From Candidatus Zymogenus saltonus (lineage in GTDB: Bacteria > Desulfobacterota > Zymogenia > Zymogenales > Zymogenaceae): DNA of 54,769 bases. How positions within the stretch are numbered: position 1 is the stretch's first letter; each line of letters opens with the position of its first letter. The translations under genes were made by a program, and so were the position numbers. The stretch covers positions 1 to 54,769 of the forward strand of contig JAFGIX010000007.1 of the NCBI GenBank assembly GCA_016929395.1, in the 5' to 3' direction. The notes beneath the pieces are model-generated. The model worked only from the letters and a program-made list of their open reading frames with translations, did no database searches and was not told the DNA's origin. Shown one piece after another: positions 33,568 to 42,163 of this stretch.

Positions 33568-34650
33568 ATGGCTAAAGAAAAGATCACGGCCGGGCTTCTG
33601 ACCGAAGTGGAGATCGGGGGCGCGGTCGACCTCCTGAAGGAGGTCTTCGAAGAGACCGGCGCCCAAAAGCGAAGCCTCATGAATAAGGATTTCTATCGAT
33701 GGCAGTACATCGATACAAGAAGCCCCGTAGTTGTCGCGAGGGAGGGAAAGGCTATCGTCGCCCATTACCCTCTGACGACCTATAACTTCTTGCTGGGCAA
33801 AGAAGTCGGCAAGACCGCCGTGATTCAAGACCTGGTGACAAAGAGCGACTGCAGGAAGAGGGGGGCTTTCAAGCTGATGGGGGACGTCGCAAACGAGGTT
33901 TGTGAGAAGTACAAATACGACCTCATCTACGCCTTTCCGAACCCGAAATCTTTTCCCGGCTTCGTCAAGCATCACGGGTACACGCACCTGTTGACCATTC
34001 CCCTTTTCGTCTCTCCCGTAAGCCTTTCGGAGATAGTAAGGGCGAAGCTGAAGTTCCCACCGGCGGCCTGGCCCTTTAAACCGATAGATTATCTGCTGCG
34101 GATTTTTACAAGGAGAAAATCCGGGAGGTTCAAGGTCGAGGAGCATGACGCCGTCCCTGAGGGGATAGACCGGCTGTGGGAGTCGTCAAAAGATAAATAC
34201 GGCTCCGCCCTCGTCCGCGACAGCGGCTACGTCCGTTGGCGATTCAGGGGACGCCCCGGCTCGGTCTACCGCATCTTCACGGCAACCGACGGGGACGAGA
34301 TCGTCGCGTACGCCGTCCTCGGCTCCGGCCTTTTTTTCGGCCTCCCAACGGCCGTTATCATGGACTTCTTTGCCGCCGAGGGAAAAGACGGGCTGCGAGC
34401 CTTCAAGTATCTGATCAGGGAGATAAAGGGGGCGGCCCACGAGCGAGGTGACGGGCTGATCCTCACGGCGACCAGGGCGGAATCGGGGATAAACCGTGTA
34501 TTGTATCGTGCGGGATTCATCAGGGTGCCCGACCCCGTCAACCCGAGGAAGCTGAAGCTTGTGGTAAGGCCAATCAGCGGGCGGGCAAAAAAGTATGTAC
34601 TTTCAAAGAGGGAGTGGTTTTTGACCCTGGCCGACTGGGACGTCCTGTAG
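33568..34650 (+). CDS. GNAT-family acetyltransferase
   Basis: About 360 residues from ATG 33568 (AAAGG just upstream; an in-frame ATG at 33532 is also possible). Two GNAT-like halves are suggested: 'VIQDLVTKSDCRKRGAFKLM' near 85-105 matches the acetyl-CoA loop of the first, and the second half (about 190-350) has 'AVIMDFFAAEGKDGLRAFKYL'. Such double-GNAT proteins occur in exopolysaccharide loci and may acylate sugars or peptides. It follows the GH57-like and deacetylase genes on the same strand and is likely part of the same transcript. Substrate unknown. Confidence 0.75.
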   Translation: MAKEKITAGLLTEVEIGGAVDLLKEVFEETGAQKRSLMNKDFYRWQYIDTRSPVVVAREGKAIVAHYPLTTYNFLLGKEVGKTAVIQDLVTKSDCRKRGAFKLMGDVANEVCEKYKYDLIYAFPNPKSFPGFVKHHGYTHLLTIPLFVSPVSLSEIVRAKLKFPPAAWPFKPIDYLLRIFTRRKSGRFKVEEHDAVPEGIDRLWESSKDKYGSALVRDSGYVRWRFRGRPGSVYRIFTATDGDEIVAYAVLGSGLFFGLPTAVIMDFFAAEGKDGLRAFKYLIREIKGAAHERGDGLILTATRAESGINRVLYRAGFIRVPDPVNPRKLKLVVRPISGRAKKYVLSKREWFLTLADWDVL

Positions 34651-34759
34651 CTGTAAGTTGGGGCCGGGGTGCCGTTTCGCTGGCAATTTGCATCGGGGGC
34701 GAGTATTTGTTTTTTTGAGTTGTCGATAAAATTTCGGTTTTCAATGTTGAGGTTTTAAA

Positions 34760-35545
34760 ATGTCCGAGCTGCTATTCGATAAAGACGGAGACGTGGGCAC
34801 CGTAACGCTGAACAGGCCCGACAGGATGAACTCGCTGAATTTTAACATGGTAAAGGGGCTGATCGATTACTTCGCCGAGGCGGAGCAGGACGACTCCATC
34901 AGGGCGATCGTCTTAACGGCGAACGGAAGGGCCTTCTGCACCGGGGCCGACCTAGTCGGCGGCGCCGGCAGGGCGGATATTAGCACCCCCGTGGGGATGA
35001 AGCTCTCGGCCCACCTCTACGGGAAACTCTTCTTCACCATGTTCACTACGGAAAAGCCGATCGTGAACGCAATCAACGGGACTGCAGCAGGGGCCGGGGT
35101 GAACATTGCCCTTGCGGGCGACATAGTTGTCGCCGCCGAGGGGGTCAAGTTCATCGAGGTCTTCGTGAGGCGGGGAATGTTTCCGGACGCCGGGGGGATG
35201 TTCCTATTGCCGAGGCTCGTGGGGCTGGCAAAGGCTAAGGAGATCATGTTCTTCGGCGAAGACATCCCGGCGGAAAAGGCGCTGGAGATGGGGTTGATAA
35301 ACAGGGTGGTCGAAAAGGACAAGCTGATGGATGAGGCGATGGCGCTGGCAAAGCGCCTTGCGGCCGGGCCGACGAGGGCCATCGGCATGATGAAAAAGCT
35401 CTTGAACCGCTCCTTCGAGCTCGACATCCAGACCGTCCTCGAGTTCGAGGCGGCTTTTCAGGGAATCCTCGTCTCCACCGACGACGTGAAGGAAGGGGTA
35501 CAATCTTTCTTGGAAAAAAGGCCCCCCGAGTTCAAGGGGAAATAG
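34760..35545 (+). CDS. Enoyl-CoA hydratase/isomerase family protein (PaaG/ECI-like)
   Basis: A 261-residue crotonase. Motifs: 'AFCTGADL' near 60, 'NGTAAGAGVNIALAGDIV' near 104, and 'RRGMFPDAGGMFLLPRLVG' near 134. The first hydratase Glu is Asn, while the PDAGG Asp typical of PaaG and delta3,delta2-enoyl-CoA isomerases is present, so an isomerase is more likely than a hydratase. The C-terminal 'FLEKRPPEFKGK' is also typical. The enolase-superfamily gene follows after 39 bases and is probably cotranscribed. Confidence 0.88.
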   Translation: MSELLFDKDGDVGTVTLNRPDRMNSLNFNMVKGLIDYFAEAEQDDSIRAIVLTANGRAFCTGADLVGGAGRADISTPVGMKLSAHLYGKLFFTMFTTEKPIVNAINGTAAGAGVNIALAGDIVVAAEGVKFIEVFVRRGMFPDAGGMFLLPRLVGLAKAKEIMFFGEDIPAEKALEMGLINRVVEKDKLMDEAMALAKRLAAGPTRAIGMMKKLLNRSFELDIQTVLEFEAAFQGILVSTDDVKEGVQSFLEKRPPEFKGK

Positions 35546-35584
35546 ATTCAAGATTGTTTTAATATTTTTTTAAGAGGATTGATT

Positions 35585-36721
35585 ATGAAGATCAGCGAGA
35601 TTGATTTTTACCTGTGTCACTACCCGCTGCCGGAGACCTTTTACCCGTCGTGGATACCCGGTTATCCCCAGAGCAACAACAGCACCCTGATCGTTGTGGT
35701 CAAGACCGACGAGGGAATAGAGGGTTATTCGGCGATGGTCGGCTTTTTGGACGAGGCTAGGGGGCTTCCCGGTATGATGAGGCCATTCATGGTAGGGCGC
35801 GACCCCTTCAGGGTGGAAAACATCGTTCAGGTAATCAGGAGCGCCCACTACCTGGGCTACAAGGCGTTCTTCATCGAGGTGGCGATTTGGGACATCATCG
35901 GCAAGGCCGCGGGACTTCCGGTCTACAAGATGTTGGGCGGAGGCATCGGGAAACTCAAGGCCTACGCCTCGTCCGGCGAGATTATGGAGCCGAAGAAGCG
36001 GGTCGATTACGTCAAGATGATAAGGGACATGGGGTTCAAAGCCGTGAAGCTTCGCATCCGCTCGATGGAGTTCAAGAAGGATATCGCCGTCGTGGAGGCG
36101 GTCAGGAGAGAGGTCGGGGACGATTTCGATATCATGGTGGACGCAAACCAGGGGTGGCCCATCCACCTGGGGTTGGTCGAGTGGCCCCGCTGGGACCTCA
36201 AGAGAGCGATGAAGACCGCCGATGCGCTGGAGGAGTATGACGTCAGGTGGATAGAGGAGCCCCTCTTCAAGCACGACTTCGAGGGAATGGCGGCGTTGAG
36301 GGCGTCTACCTCGATCCAGATAGCGGGCGGCGAGTTCAACACCGACCTCTACGAGTTCCGCGACTTGATCGCCCACGGCAGCCTCGACATCCTCCAGCCG
36401 GACGTCACCCTCTCCGGGGGGATACTCATGGGCAAGAAGATAGCGGGAATGGCAGAGGCCTCCAACCTCCAATTCTCGCCCCACACCTGGACCAACGGGG
36501 TCGGCCTTGCGGCGAACCTCCAGCTCATGGGATCGGTCATGAACTGCCCCTACTGCGAGTTTCCCTTCGAGCCTCCCGGATGGGTGCCGGAAGCGAGGGA
36601 TTTCATGCTCAAGGAGCCGTTCTCCGTGGACAAGGAGGGATTCATACACCTGCCGGAGGGGCCGGGGCTCGGTATCGAGCTCGACATGGAGAAGATCATG
36701 GCCCACGGCGAGAAGCTCTAA
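35585..36721 (+). CDS. Mandelate racemase/muconate lactonizing-type enolase superfamily enzyme
   Basis: A 379-residue protein; ATG 35585 follows AGAGGA at good spacing. The capping domain (1-120) precedes a barrel with metal ligands in 'MVDANQGW' (Asp), 'WIEEPL' (Glu) and 'GGEFNTD' (Glu). The general base on one face is His in 'SPHTWTNG'. The other face reads K-L-R ('AVKLRIR') where mandelate racemase has K-x-K, so the second Lys is Arg and a one-base dehydratase (sugar acid dehydratase type) is more likely than a racemase. Cytoplasmic, Mg-dependent. Substrate unknown. Confidence 0.88.
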   Translation: MKISEIDFYLCHYPLPETFYPSWIPGYPQSNNSTLIVVVKTDEGIEGYSAMVGFLDEARGLPGMMRPFMVGRDPFRVENIVQVIRSAHYLGYKAFFIEVAIWDIIGKAAGLPVYKMLGGGIGKLKAYASSGEIMEPKKRVDYVKMIRDMGFKAVKLRIRSMEFKKDIAVVEAVRREVGDDFDIMVDANQGWPIHLGLVEWPRWDLKRAMKTADALEEYDVRWIEEPLFKHDFEGMAALRASTSIQIAGGEFNTDLYEFRDLIAHGSLDILQPDVTLSGGILMGKKIAGMAEASNLQFSPHTWTNGVGLAANLQLMGSVMNCPYCEFPFEPPGWVPEARDFMLKEPFSVDKEGFIHLPEGPGLGIELDMEKIMAHGEKL

Positions 36722-36984
36722 TATTGCTTCGGCGCTTTGGCGCTCCGGCCGGGCCAAGAGTCGCTTCGTTGGGGGAGGGTGATCCAATTGTCTTGAAGGT
36801 CGAGCTTACAAAGGTTTTGTAAGCGATGAAAATTGTGAGATGTACTGGTGTCATGTGTCCGATAGATACGGGAGCAAAATCTCGATAAAATTGACCGTAT
36901 CCGTTGACAATAGAGGCGATTTATAAAGATCGACCAACCCAACGGGTTTTATGCTATTATAGGAACTGGGGCGGGTGGGGGCAA

Positions 36985-37105
36985 ACGGCCCCGGGCAGAC
37001 CAGGCCCCGACAGTATACGATAGGGGGAGATCAACACCATTTCCCCCGCTGTGGACTCGGCCGTCCTTTTGGCACCGACCATGCGGAAGGACGAAAACGG
37101 TTTTT
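36985..37105 (+). ncRNA. Possible structured leader RNA with alternative pairings
   Basis: Perfect pairings: ACGGCC (36985-36990) with GGCCGT (37059-37064); ACAG (37010-37013) with CTGT (37049-37052); GGGGGA (37023-37028) with TCCCCC (37042-37047); and CGTCCTT (37062-37068) with AAGGACG (37087-37093). The first and last share CGT at 37062-37064, so they exclude each other, as in attenuators or riboswitches. T-runs follow at 37101-37105 and 37112-37117. I cannot match it to a known riboswitch class. Confidence 0.3.
37070..37085 (+). promoter_or_regulatory. Sigma-54-like promoter candidate
   Basis: TGGCACCGACCATGCG: GG at 37071-37072 and GC at 37083-37084 are exactly 10 bases apart and the -24 box is perfect; the -12 box (ATGCG) is weaker than TTGCW. 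It lies 46 bases before the alanine dehydrogenase ATG. Confidence 0.4.
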
Positions 37106-37130
37106 AACAGGTTTTTTAAAGAGGGCGAAA

Positions 37131-38228
37131 ATGATAGTAGGTGTTCCGAGGGAGGTAAAGGAGGAGGAGTACAGGGTCGCCATAACTCAGTCGGGGGTTT
37201 CCGCGCTGACAGGGCGCGGGCATAAAGTCCTGATCGAGAAGGACGCCGGCCTGGAGAGCGGCATAACGGACGCGGACTACGAGGAAGCAGGCGCTAAGAT
37301 GGTCCCCTCGGGAAAGGACGTCTGGGAGGGGGCGGAGTTTATCCTGAAGGTCAGGGAGCCGGAGGGGCTTGAGCTCGATATGCTGTCCGGGCACCTCATA
37401 TTTTCCTACCTCCATCTGGCGGCCAACGAACCCCTCACAAAGATGCTCCTGAAAGAGAAGGTGACCGCGATAGCCTACGAGACGGTGGAGACGAAAGAAG
37501 GTTACCTGCCCCTCCTGGCGCCGATGAGCCAGGTCTGCGGCAGGCTCTCCATTCAGGTGGGGGCCTACGGACTCGAGCGGACAAACGGCGGATCGGGAGT
37601 CCTTCTCTCCGGCGTGGCGGGCGTTGCCCCGGCCAAGGTTACGATAATTGGGGGCGGCGTCGCCGGGTTCAACGCGGCCCAGGTGGCCGTCGGGATGGGC
37701 GCCGAGGTCTTTCTCATAGGCATCTCCCCTGCAAAGCTGAAATACACCGGCGATATGCTCAGGGGAAGGGCGGTGACGGTCATGAGCAACAGCGCAAACA
37801 TCGAGGAGCACATCCTCGATGCCGACCTCGTGGTGGGGGCGGCGCTTATCCCTGGGGCCAAGACCCCGCTCCTCATGAGCCGCGATCTCGTGTCAAGGAT
37901 GAAGCCGGGAAGCGTGATAGTCGATCTCTCCATCGACCAGGGGGGATTGGCCGAGACCTCCAGGCCTTCCTCCCACAAGAATCCGTTCTATAAAGATGAA
38001 GGGGTAATACACTACGCAGTCCCGAACATGCCGGGGGCCGTCCCCAGGACTTCGTCTTTTGCTCTGTCGGGGGACAACAGCACTTACGTCCTTGAGATCT
38101 GCGACAAGGGATTCGAGGGGGCAATAGGCGACAATCCCGACCTGAAAAGGGGCGTGAACGTCCACAACGGGAGCGTAACCCATAAGGGTGTTGCCGAGGC
38201 GTTGGGCCTCGATCTCACCGAACCCTAA
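37131..38228 (+). CDS. ald: Alanine dehydrogenase
   Basis: A 366-residue protein, close to the family's usual 370. It catalyses reversible NAD-dependent conversion of L-alanine to pyruvate and ammonia in the cytoplasm. The N-terminal 'MIVGVPREVKEEEYRVAI' fixes the start at ATG 37131, preceded by GAGGG. Substrate and catalytic residues are visible in 'LKVREP' (Lys) and 'YLHLAAN' (His), the dinucleotide loop in 'IGGGVAGFNAA', and 'VDLSIDQGG' provides the Asp near the nicotinamide. It may be governed by the sigma-54-like promoter or leader structure upstream, which would fit nitrogen control. Confidence 0.93.
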   Translation: MIVGVPREVKEEEYRVAITQSGVSALTGRGHKVLIEKDAGLESGITDADYEEAGAKMVPSGKDVWEGAEFILKVREPEGLELDMLSGHLIFSYLHLAANEPLTKMLLKEKVTAIAYETVETKEGYLPLLAPMSQVCGRLSIQVGAYGLERTNGGSGVLLSGVAGVAPAKVTIIGGGVAGFNAAQVAVGMGAEVFLIGISPAKLKYTGDMLRGRAVTVMSNSANIEEHILDADLVVGAALIPGAKTPLLMSRDLVSRMKPGSVIVDLSIDQGGLAETSRPSSHKNPFYKDEGVIHYAVPNMPGAVPRTSSFALSGDNSTYVLEICDKGFEGAIGDNPDLKRGVNVHNGSVTHKGVAEALGLDLTEP

Positions 38229-38366
38229 GGCGTGATCTTGCCCTATGGGAAGTGGAGGTAGGGGGGCCGAGCTGCAGGACGGTTCTGGGGGAAATGTTGG
38301 GAATAGGGGGTAATGGGGAAAGGGAGTGTTTTTTCGTCGGGAAGTTTTTAATAAGGTTTGCATATC

Positions 38367-38395
38367 TTGAAAAGCAAAAGATTTGCGGTTATAAT
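38367..38395 (+). promoter_or_regulatory. Sigma-70-type promoter
   Basis: TTGAAA (38367-38372), 17 bases, TATAAT (38390-38395), upstream of the 4Fe-4S protein gene; expected transcription start near 38402. Confidence 0.65.
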
Positions 38396-38503
38396 TGACT
38401 TAGATAATCTGAAGGTTTAATGGGAATTCAAATCGAATCGAGGCGTGGGAAAGAACCATCTACCCCGCCGCTCATTTTATTAGCTGACGAAAGGACCGAG
38501 AAT

Positions 38504-39586
38504 ATGACCGATGTTTACAAGAGCCTCGCCGTAAAGCTCGACGAGCTGCCCCAGGGTTTTCCGAAGACCGAGACCGGAGTCGAGATCAGGATATTAAAGA
38601 AGATATTTTCGCCGGAAGACGCAGAGATCGCCCTCAAATTGAGGCCGTACCCGGAGACGGTTGAGGAGATAGCGGAGCGGCTTGGAAAGTCCCCGGACGA
38701 GATGCGGAATACCCTCTTCTCCATGGCGGAGAAGGGGCAGATAGCCTCCTACAGATCGGGGGGGGTGCGCAGGTTCTTCTTCGCCCCCTTTGTCGTAGGT
38801 ATATACGAGTTTCAAATTTATAAGATAGATAAGGAGCTTGCGGAGCTCTTCGAGGAGTATCTCCCCACCCTAATGAAAACCCTCGGGGGCCACAAGCCGG
38901 CCATAGCCCGCGTGGTGCCCGTAAATACGGAAATAAAGGGAAGATCGGAGATCGTCCCTCACGACGACATACGGAGAATGATCGAGGACTCCAGCTCCTT
39001 CATCTTGAACGACTGTCTATGCCGAAAGGAGCAGGCTCTGGCCGGAAACCCGTGCAAACACGAGATCGCCACATGTCTCGGTTTTTCAAAGGATGAGGAC
39101 GCCTACGAAGACTTCACGCTGGGGGGAAAGATAATCACGAAGGAGGAGGCCCTGAAGGTCCTTTCCGACGCCGAGGAGGCGGGCTTGGTTCACAACCTCT
39201 TCTACAACACGATCAAGGGACACATCGGCGTCTGCAACTGCTGCCCCTGCTGCTGCGGCGTTATCAGGGGGGTAAGGGAGTTCGGGGCGGAGCATATCCT
39301 TGCCAGGAGCAACTACCTGGCGAGGATAGACGACCAGACCTGCACCGCCTGCGGGATATGCGCGGATGAGCGGTGCCCCGTGAACGCCATCGATGAGACA
39401 GACGGCATCTACAGGGTGATAGAAGAAAAATGCATGGGATGCGGACTCTGCCTGGTTACCTGTCCTGTGGAATCCATCACGCTCGAGGAGAGGCCAAGCT
39501 CCGAGAGGGAGGACCCTCCCAGAAACATGATCGAGTGGAGCATCCAGCGCGCCCAGAACAGGGGACTGGAGCTGAAGCTGAAATAG
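38504..39586 (+). CDS. Winged-helix and 4Fe-4S domain protein
   Basis: About 360 residues from ATG 38504, chosen because 'DVYKSLAVKLDELPQGFPKTETGVEIRIL' looks like the family N-terminus; an in-frame ATG at 38420 with AAGG is also possible given the promoter. The first 110 residues look like a winged-helix fold ('EEIAERLGKSPDEMRNTLFSMAEKGQI'). A Cys-rich middle follows (CLC...C...C, then CNCCPCCC near 245). Two ferredoxin motifs end it: C-x2-C-x2-C-x4-C-P (one residue longer than usual) and CMGCGLCLVTCP. It probably shuttles electrons or senses redox state. I know relatives only as uncharacterised 4Fe-4S proteins. Confidence 0.8.
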   Translation: MTDVYKSLAVKLDELPQGFPKTETGVEIRILKKIFSPEDAEIALKLRPYPETVEEIAERLGKSPDEMRNTLFSMAEKGQIASYRSGGVRRFFFAPFVVGIYEFQIYKIDKELAELFEEYLPTLMKTLGGHKPAIARVVPVNTEIKGRSEIVPHDDIRRMIEDSSSFILNDCLCRKEQALAGNPCKHEIATCLGFSKDEDAYEDFTLGGKIITKEEALKVLSDAEEAGLVHNLFYNTIKGHIGVCNCCPCCCGVIRGVREFGAEHILARSNYLARIDDQTCTACGICADERCPVNAIDETDGIYRVIEEKCMGCGLCLVTCPVESITLEERPSSEREDPPRNMIEWSIQRAQNRGLELKLK

Positions 39587-40386
39587 CGGGGGTGGGATGG
39601 AAGTTTTAAGGGAGTCGGAGGATAATGGGGGGGTTAGAGGATGATAAGGGAGATGGTAGTTGATGAAGGTGGGCAAAGCCTCTTGCCGTAAATCGGGGGC
39701 CAATGGGGAGACGATAATTTGTAAGGGCAGGATAGTTGGTGAGGGGAACGAAGTCCCTCTCCGTAAACCTGGGGCCGGAAGCTGACATGGGGTGTAAAAC
39801 TGATGAGGGGTCTGAAGGGCGCAATCTCTGGCGTCCGACCGGCCCCTTTTCCTTTATGCGGCGGAAGGGGGGAGCAAGGGAGAGGTCTTAAAACCTAAAT
39901 CCGTAAAGCAGGGTGTCAATGGAGTGGGACGGTTGACGGGGGGTATGCGGTGGAAAAAATAAGAAAGGGGAGGTTTGATCGATTCCTGCTCGTTTTGGGT
40001 TCTTATGAGGCGACTCTTTTGAAGCTTTGCCGCCTTATCTCTTGGTGCCGTCGTCAATTCAAATGAAGTGAGTTTGACAAAAGCTTCGTTTTCCCGCCAA
40101 AGACAAACCTAATATCCTAACACCCTCGAATCACGGATATTACTTTTCGTTCCAAAACAGGTTTGAAATAGAAACCGAGGACTTGTTGTTTTCCCAGGTC
40201 GTACATCCCCTAAAGAGGCGTCGTAAGGACAAAAGAGCAAGCAGGGAGTCGCTTACCAAAAACCCGTCTGTTGTATCGCCCTGATTCTTGAAAAGGATAA
40301 TCTCCCCGATCCTGCTCCAGGCGGCCGCACAGAAAATCGTCTCTTCCGTCAAGGGCAATGATGGGGATAGCTAAAAGCGGCGAATC
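39587..40386. other. Long non-coding region with degenerate repeats
   Basis: About 800 bases without a supported gene. The left half contains imperfect tandem repeats with about a 76-bp period (39657-39776) and a further related fragment near 39920. A minus-strand open frame at 40140-40358 (72 codons) just downstream of the lipoprotein gene has no recognisable feature and no clear ribosome-binding site. I see no RNA gene. Confidence 0.4.
39657..39776. repeat. Imperfect tandem repeat, about 76-bp period
   Basis: Copies at 39657-39701 and 39733-39776 share TAGTTG, TGA-GG, AAG, CCGTAAA and GGGGCC in the same order; a third partial copy (CCGTAAA...AATGG) lies near 39920. Probably decayed intergenic repeats. 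Confidence 0.5.
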
Positions 40387-40962
40387 CTACTTATTCATTC
40401 CCTCCCTTATCGTGCGTTCAATATCGGATATCCGCTTCGAATCGTAAAGAAAAGTCTCAAAGTAGTTCTTCGGCTTTGTCTCCCGCCACTTTTCCAGATA
40501 CTCGAGGGCCTTCAAATAGTGTACATTAGGATCGGAGAAGAACGGGGCGTAGCTCATGTAATAATAAGTATAGAGACATGGTATGTAGAGGGAGTCTTTG
40601 TCGATGTTTTCGAGGTTATTTATATCCTCCATCCCCTTGTCGAGTTTATATAGGATGATATAGGAGTATCCCCGCATGGCGTAGAAAAAGGCGAACATGC
40701 TCCTGTATTTTGGGATGCTGTCGATCCCATCCGTGGCGGACTTGATGACCCCCTTGAAATCTTTATTGGAGAGATGGCGAATAACGTCATAGTAGTTATC
40801 CATGACGATCCCCTTCTCTTCGCTTGCCACCTCTTTGAAGTAGTCTTCGGAGAGGTAATACGATGCCGATTTCGGCTGGGTGGTTGCACAGCCCCCTATC
40901 ATCAGTATCAGGAGGGCGATAAGGACGGAATAATATAAATTTTTCATGGTTTTCTCTTTCAT
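40387..40962 (-). CDS. Lipoprotein with TPR-like helical region
   Basis: A 191-residue protein with a lipoprotein signal: basic start, hydrophobic stretch, lipobox 'MIGGC' (Cys near 25; the start may be the internal Met at residue 6). The mature part is predicted helical, with Tyr-rich pairs such as 'SMFAFFYAMRGYSYIILYKLDKGMEDINNL' and 'CLYTYYYMSYAPFFSD', resembling TPR-type repeats. It is anchored to the inner or outer membrane on the periplasmic side. Transcribed alone on the minus strand. Function unknown. Confidence 0.75.
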   Translation of the reverse strand: MKEKTMKNLYYSVLIALLILMIGGCATTQPKSASYYLSEDYFKEVASEEKGIVMDNYYDVIRHLSNKDFKGVIKSATDGIDSIPKYRSMFAFFYAMRGYSYIILYKLDKGMEDINNLENIDKDSLYIPCLYTYYYMSYAPFFSDPNVHYLKALEYLEKWRETKPKNYFETFLYDSKRISDIERTIREGMNK

Positions 40963-41084
40963 TGACCTGACATATTATCCAACAAAACGCTCTCTTTTAC
41001 AAGAAATTTTTAGTGGAATGTTTGGGATACCCGGATATCGTGGAGAATCGAATTTGTGAAAATGCACGGATGTCAAAAGAGTTC

Positions 41085-41114
41085 TTGACTTTATACCTTT
41101 TTTAAGAGTACTAT
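41085..41114 (+). promoter_or_regulatory. Sigma-70-type promoter
   Basis: TTGACT (41085-41090), 18 bases, TACTAT (41109-41114). It lies in the 407-base gap (40963-41369) before the glmU-like gene. A second start signal, the extended -10 TGCTATTATAGG at 41228-41239, is closer to the gene. Nothing else is visible in that gap. Confidence 0.5.
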
Positions 41115-41369
41115 ATGTCAGGATAATAACCGGGATTTCAGACAGCGACCGCGACATATTGATATTGAAGTCTTGTCATATGGACAAACGGATATATAAG
41201 TATAGCCCCGCCTCAAGGCCGGGCGATTGCTATTATAGGGCAATTCGGCAATTTCGGTTAAGATTTTTTTTGGGGGATGGGTGGGCGATTTTATATACGC
41301 TGAACCGCCTTCTCTTTTAATAAACGGCCAAGAGAAGAGTTGGACAGGAAAGGGAGGGACTGCAGGAAG

Positions 41370-42158
41370 ATGGAAGAAAAGGATCGGCTCAAGGTCTCCG
41401 ATAACGAAGCATTTCGGTCTGTTAAAGACAAGGAGGGATTTGCCCGCTCCTACAGGGACGAGAGGGAGAGAGTGGTTAATAAGCTGATGGAGGCGGGAGT
41501 CGTGGTGATCGATCCTTCGGTCACATACGTCGACGATTCGGCGGTAGTGGGTGAGGGGACCGTTCTTTACCCGAATACGTATATTGAGGGGAATACGACA
41601 ATAGGCAGGGGGTGCGTGATAGACCCCAACGTCAAGATAGTGAACTCAAGGCTCGGAGACGGTGTTAAGGTCCTGATGAGCACCCTGATTATTGAGAGCA
41701 GAGTCGGGGACGGGGTCACCATAGGGCCGTTTGCGCACCTAAGGCCCGGGGCGGAGCTGGGGGACGGCTCGAAGATAGGGAATTTCGTCGAGGTCAAGAA
41801 GTCGAGGATCGGGAGGGGATCGAAAGCGAACCACCTGTCTTACATAGGAGATGCGGAAATAGGGGAGGGGGTGAACGTGGGCGCGGGAATGATAACCTGC
41901 AACTACGACGGGGTAAACAAGCACAAGACCGAGATAGGGGACAACGTATTTATAGGCTCGGACGTCCAGCTGGTGGCGCCGGTCAGGCTGGGGAAAAACG
42001 CCTTAATAGGCGCTGGGTCCACGATAACGAAAGACGTCCCGGAGGATGCCCTGGCGGTGACCAGGGCAAGGCAGACTAATCTGCCCGGAAAGGGTTTTTT
42101 GAAATTCAAGGAGAAGCTTAATCTGAAGTCTGACCAAAAAGCTAAAAAGGGGAAATAG
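41370..42158 (+). CDS. glmU: GlmU acetyltransferase domain only (left-handed beta-helix)
   Basis: A 262-residue protein matching only the C-terminal half of bifunctional GlmU. The linker '[22 protein letters not shown]' leads into hexapeptide repeats, and the acetyltransferase landmarks are present: '[27 protein letters not shown]' region (Arg/Lys), 'NHLSYIGDA' (His) and 'NYDG' near the acetyl-CoA site. The N-terminal pyrophosphorylase with its G-x-G-T-x-M loop is absent; only about 30 unrelated residues precede the linker. It should acetylate glucosamine-1-phosphate, leaving UMP transfer to another protein. glmS starts 5 bases after it, so the two share an amino-sugar operon. Confidence 0.85.
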   Translation: MEEKDRLKVSDNEAFRSVKDKEGFARSYRDERERVVNKLMEAGVVVIDPSVTYVDDSAVVGEGTVLYPNTYIEGNTTIGRGCVIDPNVKIVNSRLGDGVKVLMSTLIIESRVGDGVTIGPFAHLRPGAELGDGSKIGNFVEVKKSRIGRGSKANHLSYIGDAEIGEGVNVGAGMITCNYDGVNKHKTEIGDNVFIGSDVQLVAPVRLGKNALIGAGSTITKDVPEDALAVTRARQTNLPGKGFLKFKEKLNLKSDQKAKKGK

Positions 42159-42163
42159 GTATC

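Larger units (their letters stand above)
36722..37130 (+). other. Leader region of the alanine dehydrogenase gene
   Basis: It holds an extended -10-like box TGCTATTATAGG at 36952-36963 (the same 12 bases occur at 41228-41239 before glmU), a GC-rich potentially structured segment (36985-37105) and a sigma-54-like promoter at 37070-37085. No protein gene is supported: upstream in-frame codons extending the dehydrogenase do not resemble the family. Confidence 0.45.

Noticed and set aside
34681-34691. Sigma-54-like TGGCAATTTGC upstream of the second crotonase
   Set aside because: Spacing between GG and GC is only 6 bases.
35570-36787. 405-codon minus-strand open frame antisense to the enolase-superfamily gene
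   Set aside because: The plus strand has complete active-site motifs; the antisense translation is His/Arg/Leu-rich without domains.
40140-40358. 72-codon minus-strand open frame downstream of the lipoprotein gene
   Set aside because: No ribosome-binding site, no recognisable features; kept only as a note in the intergenic description.
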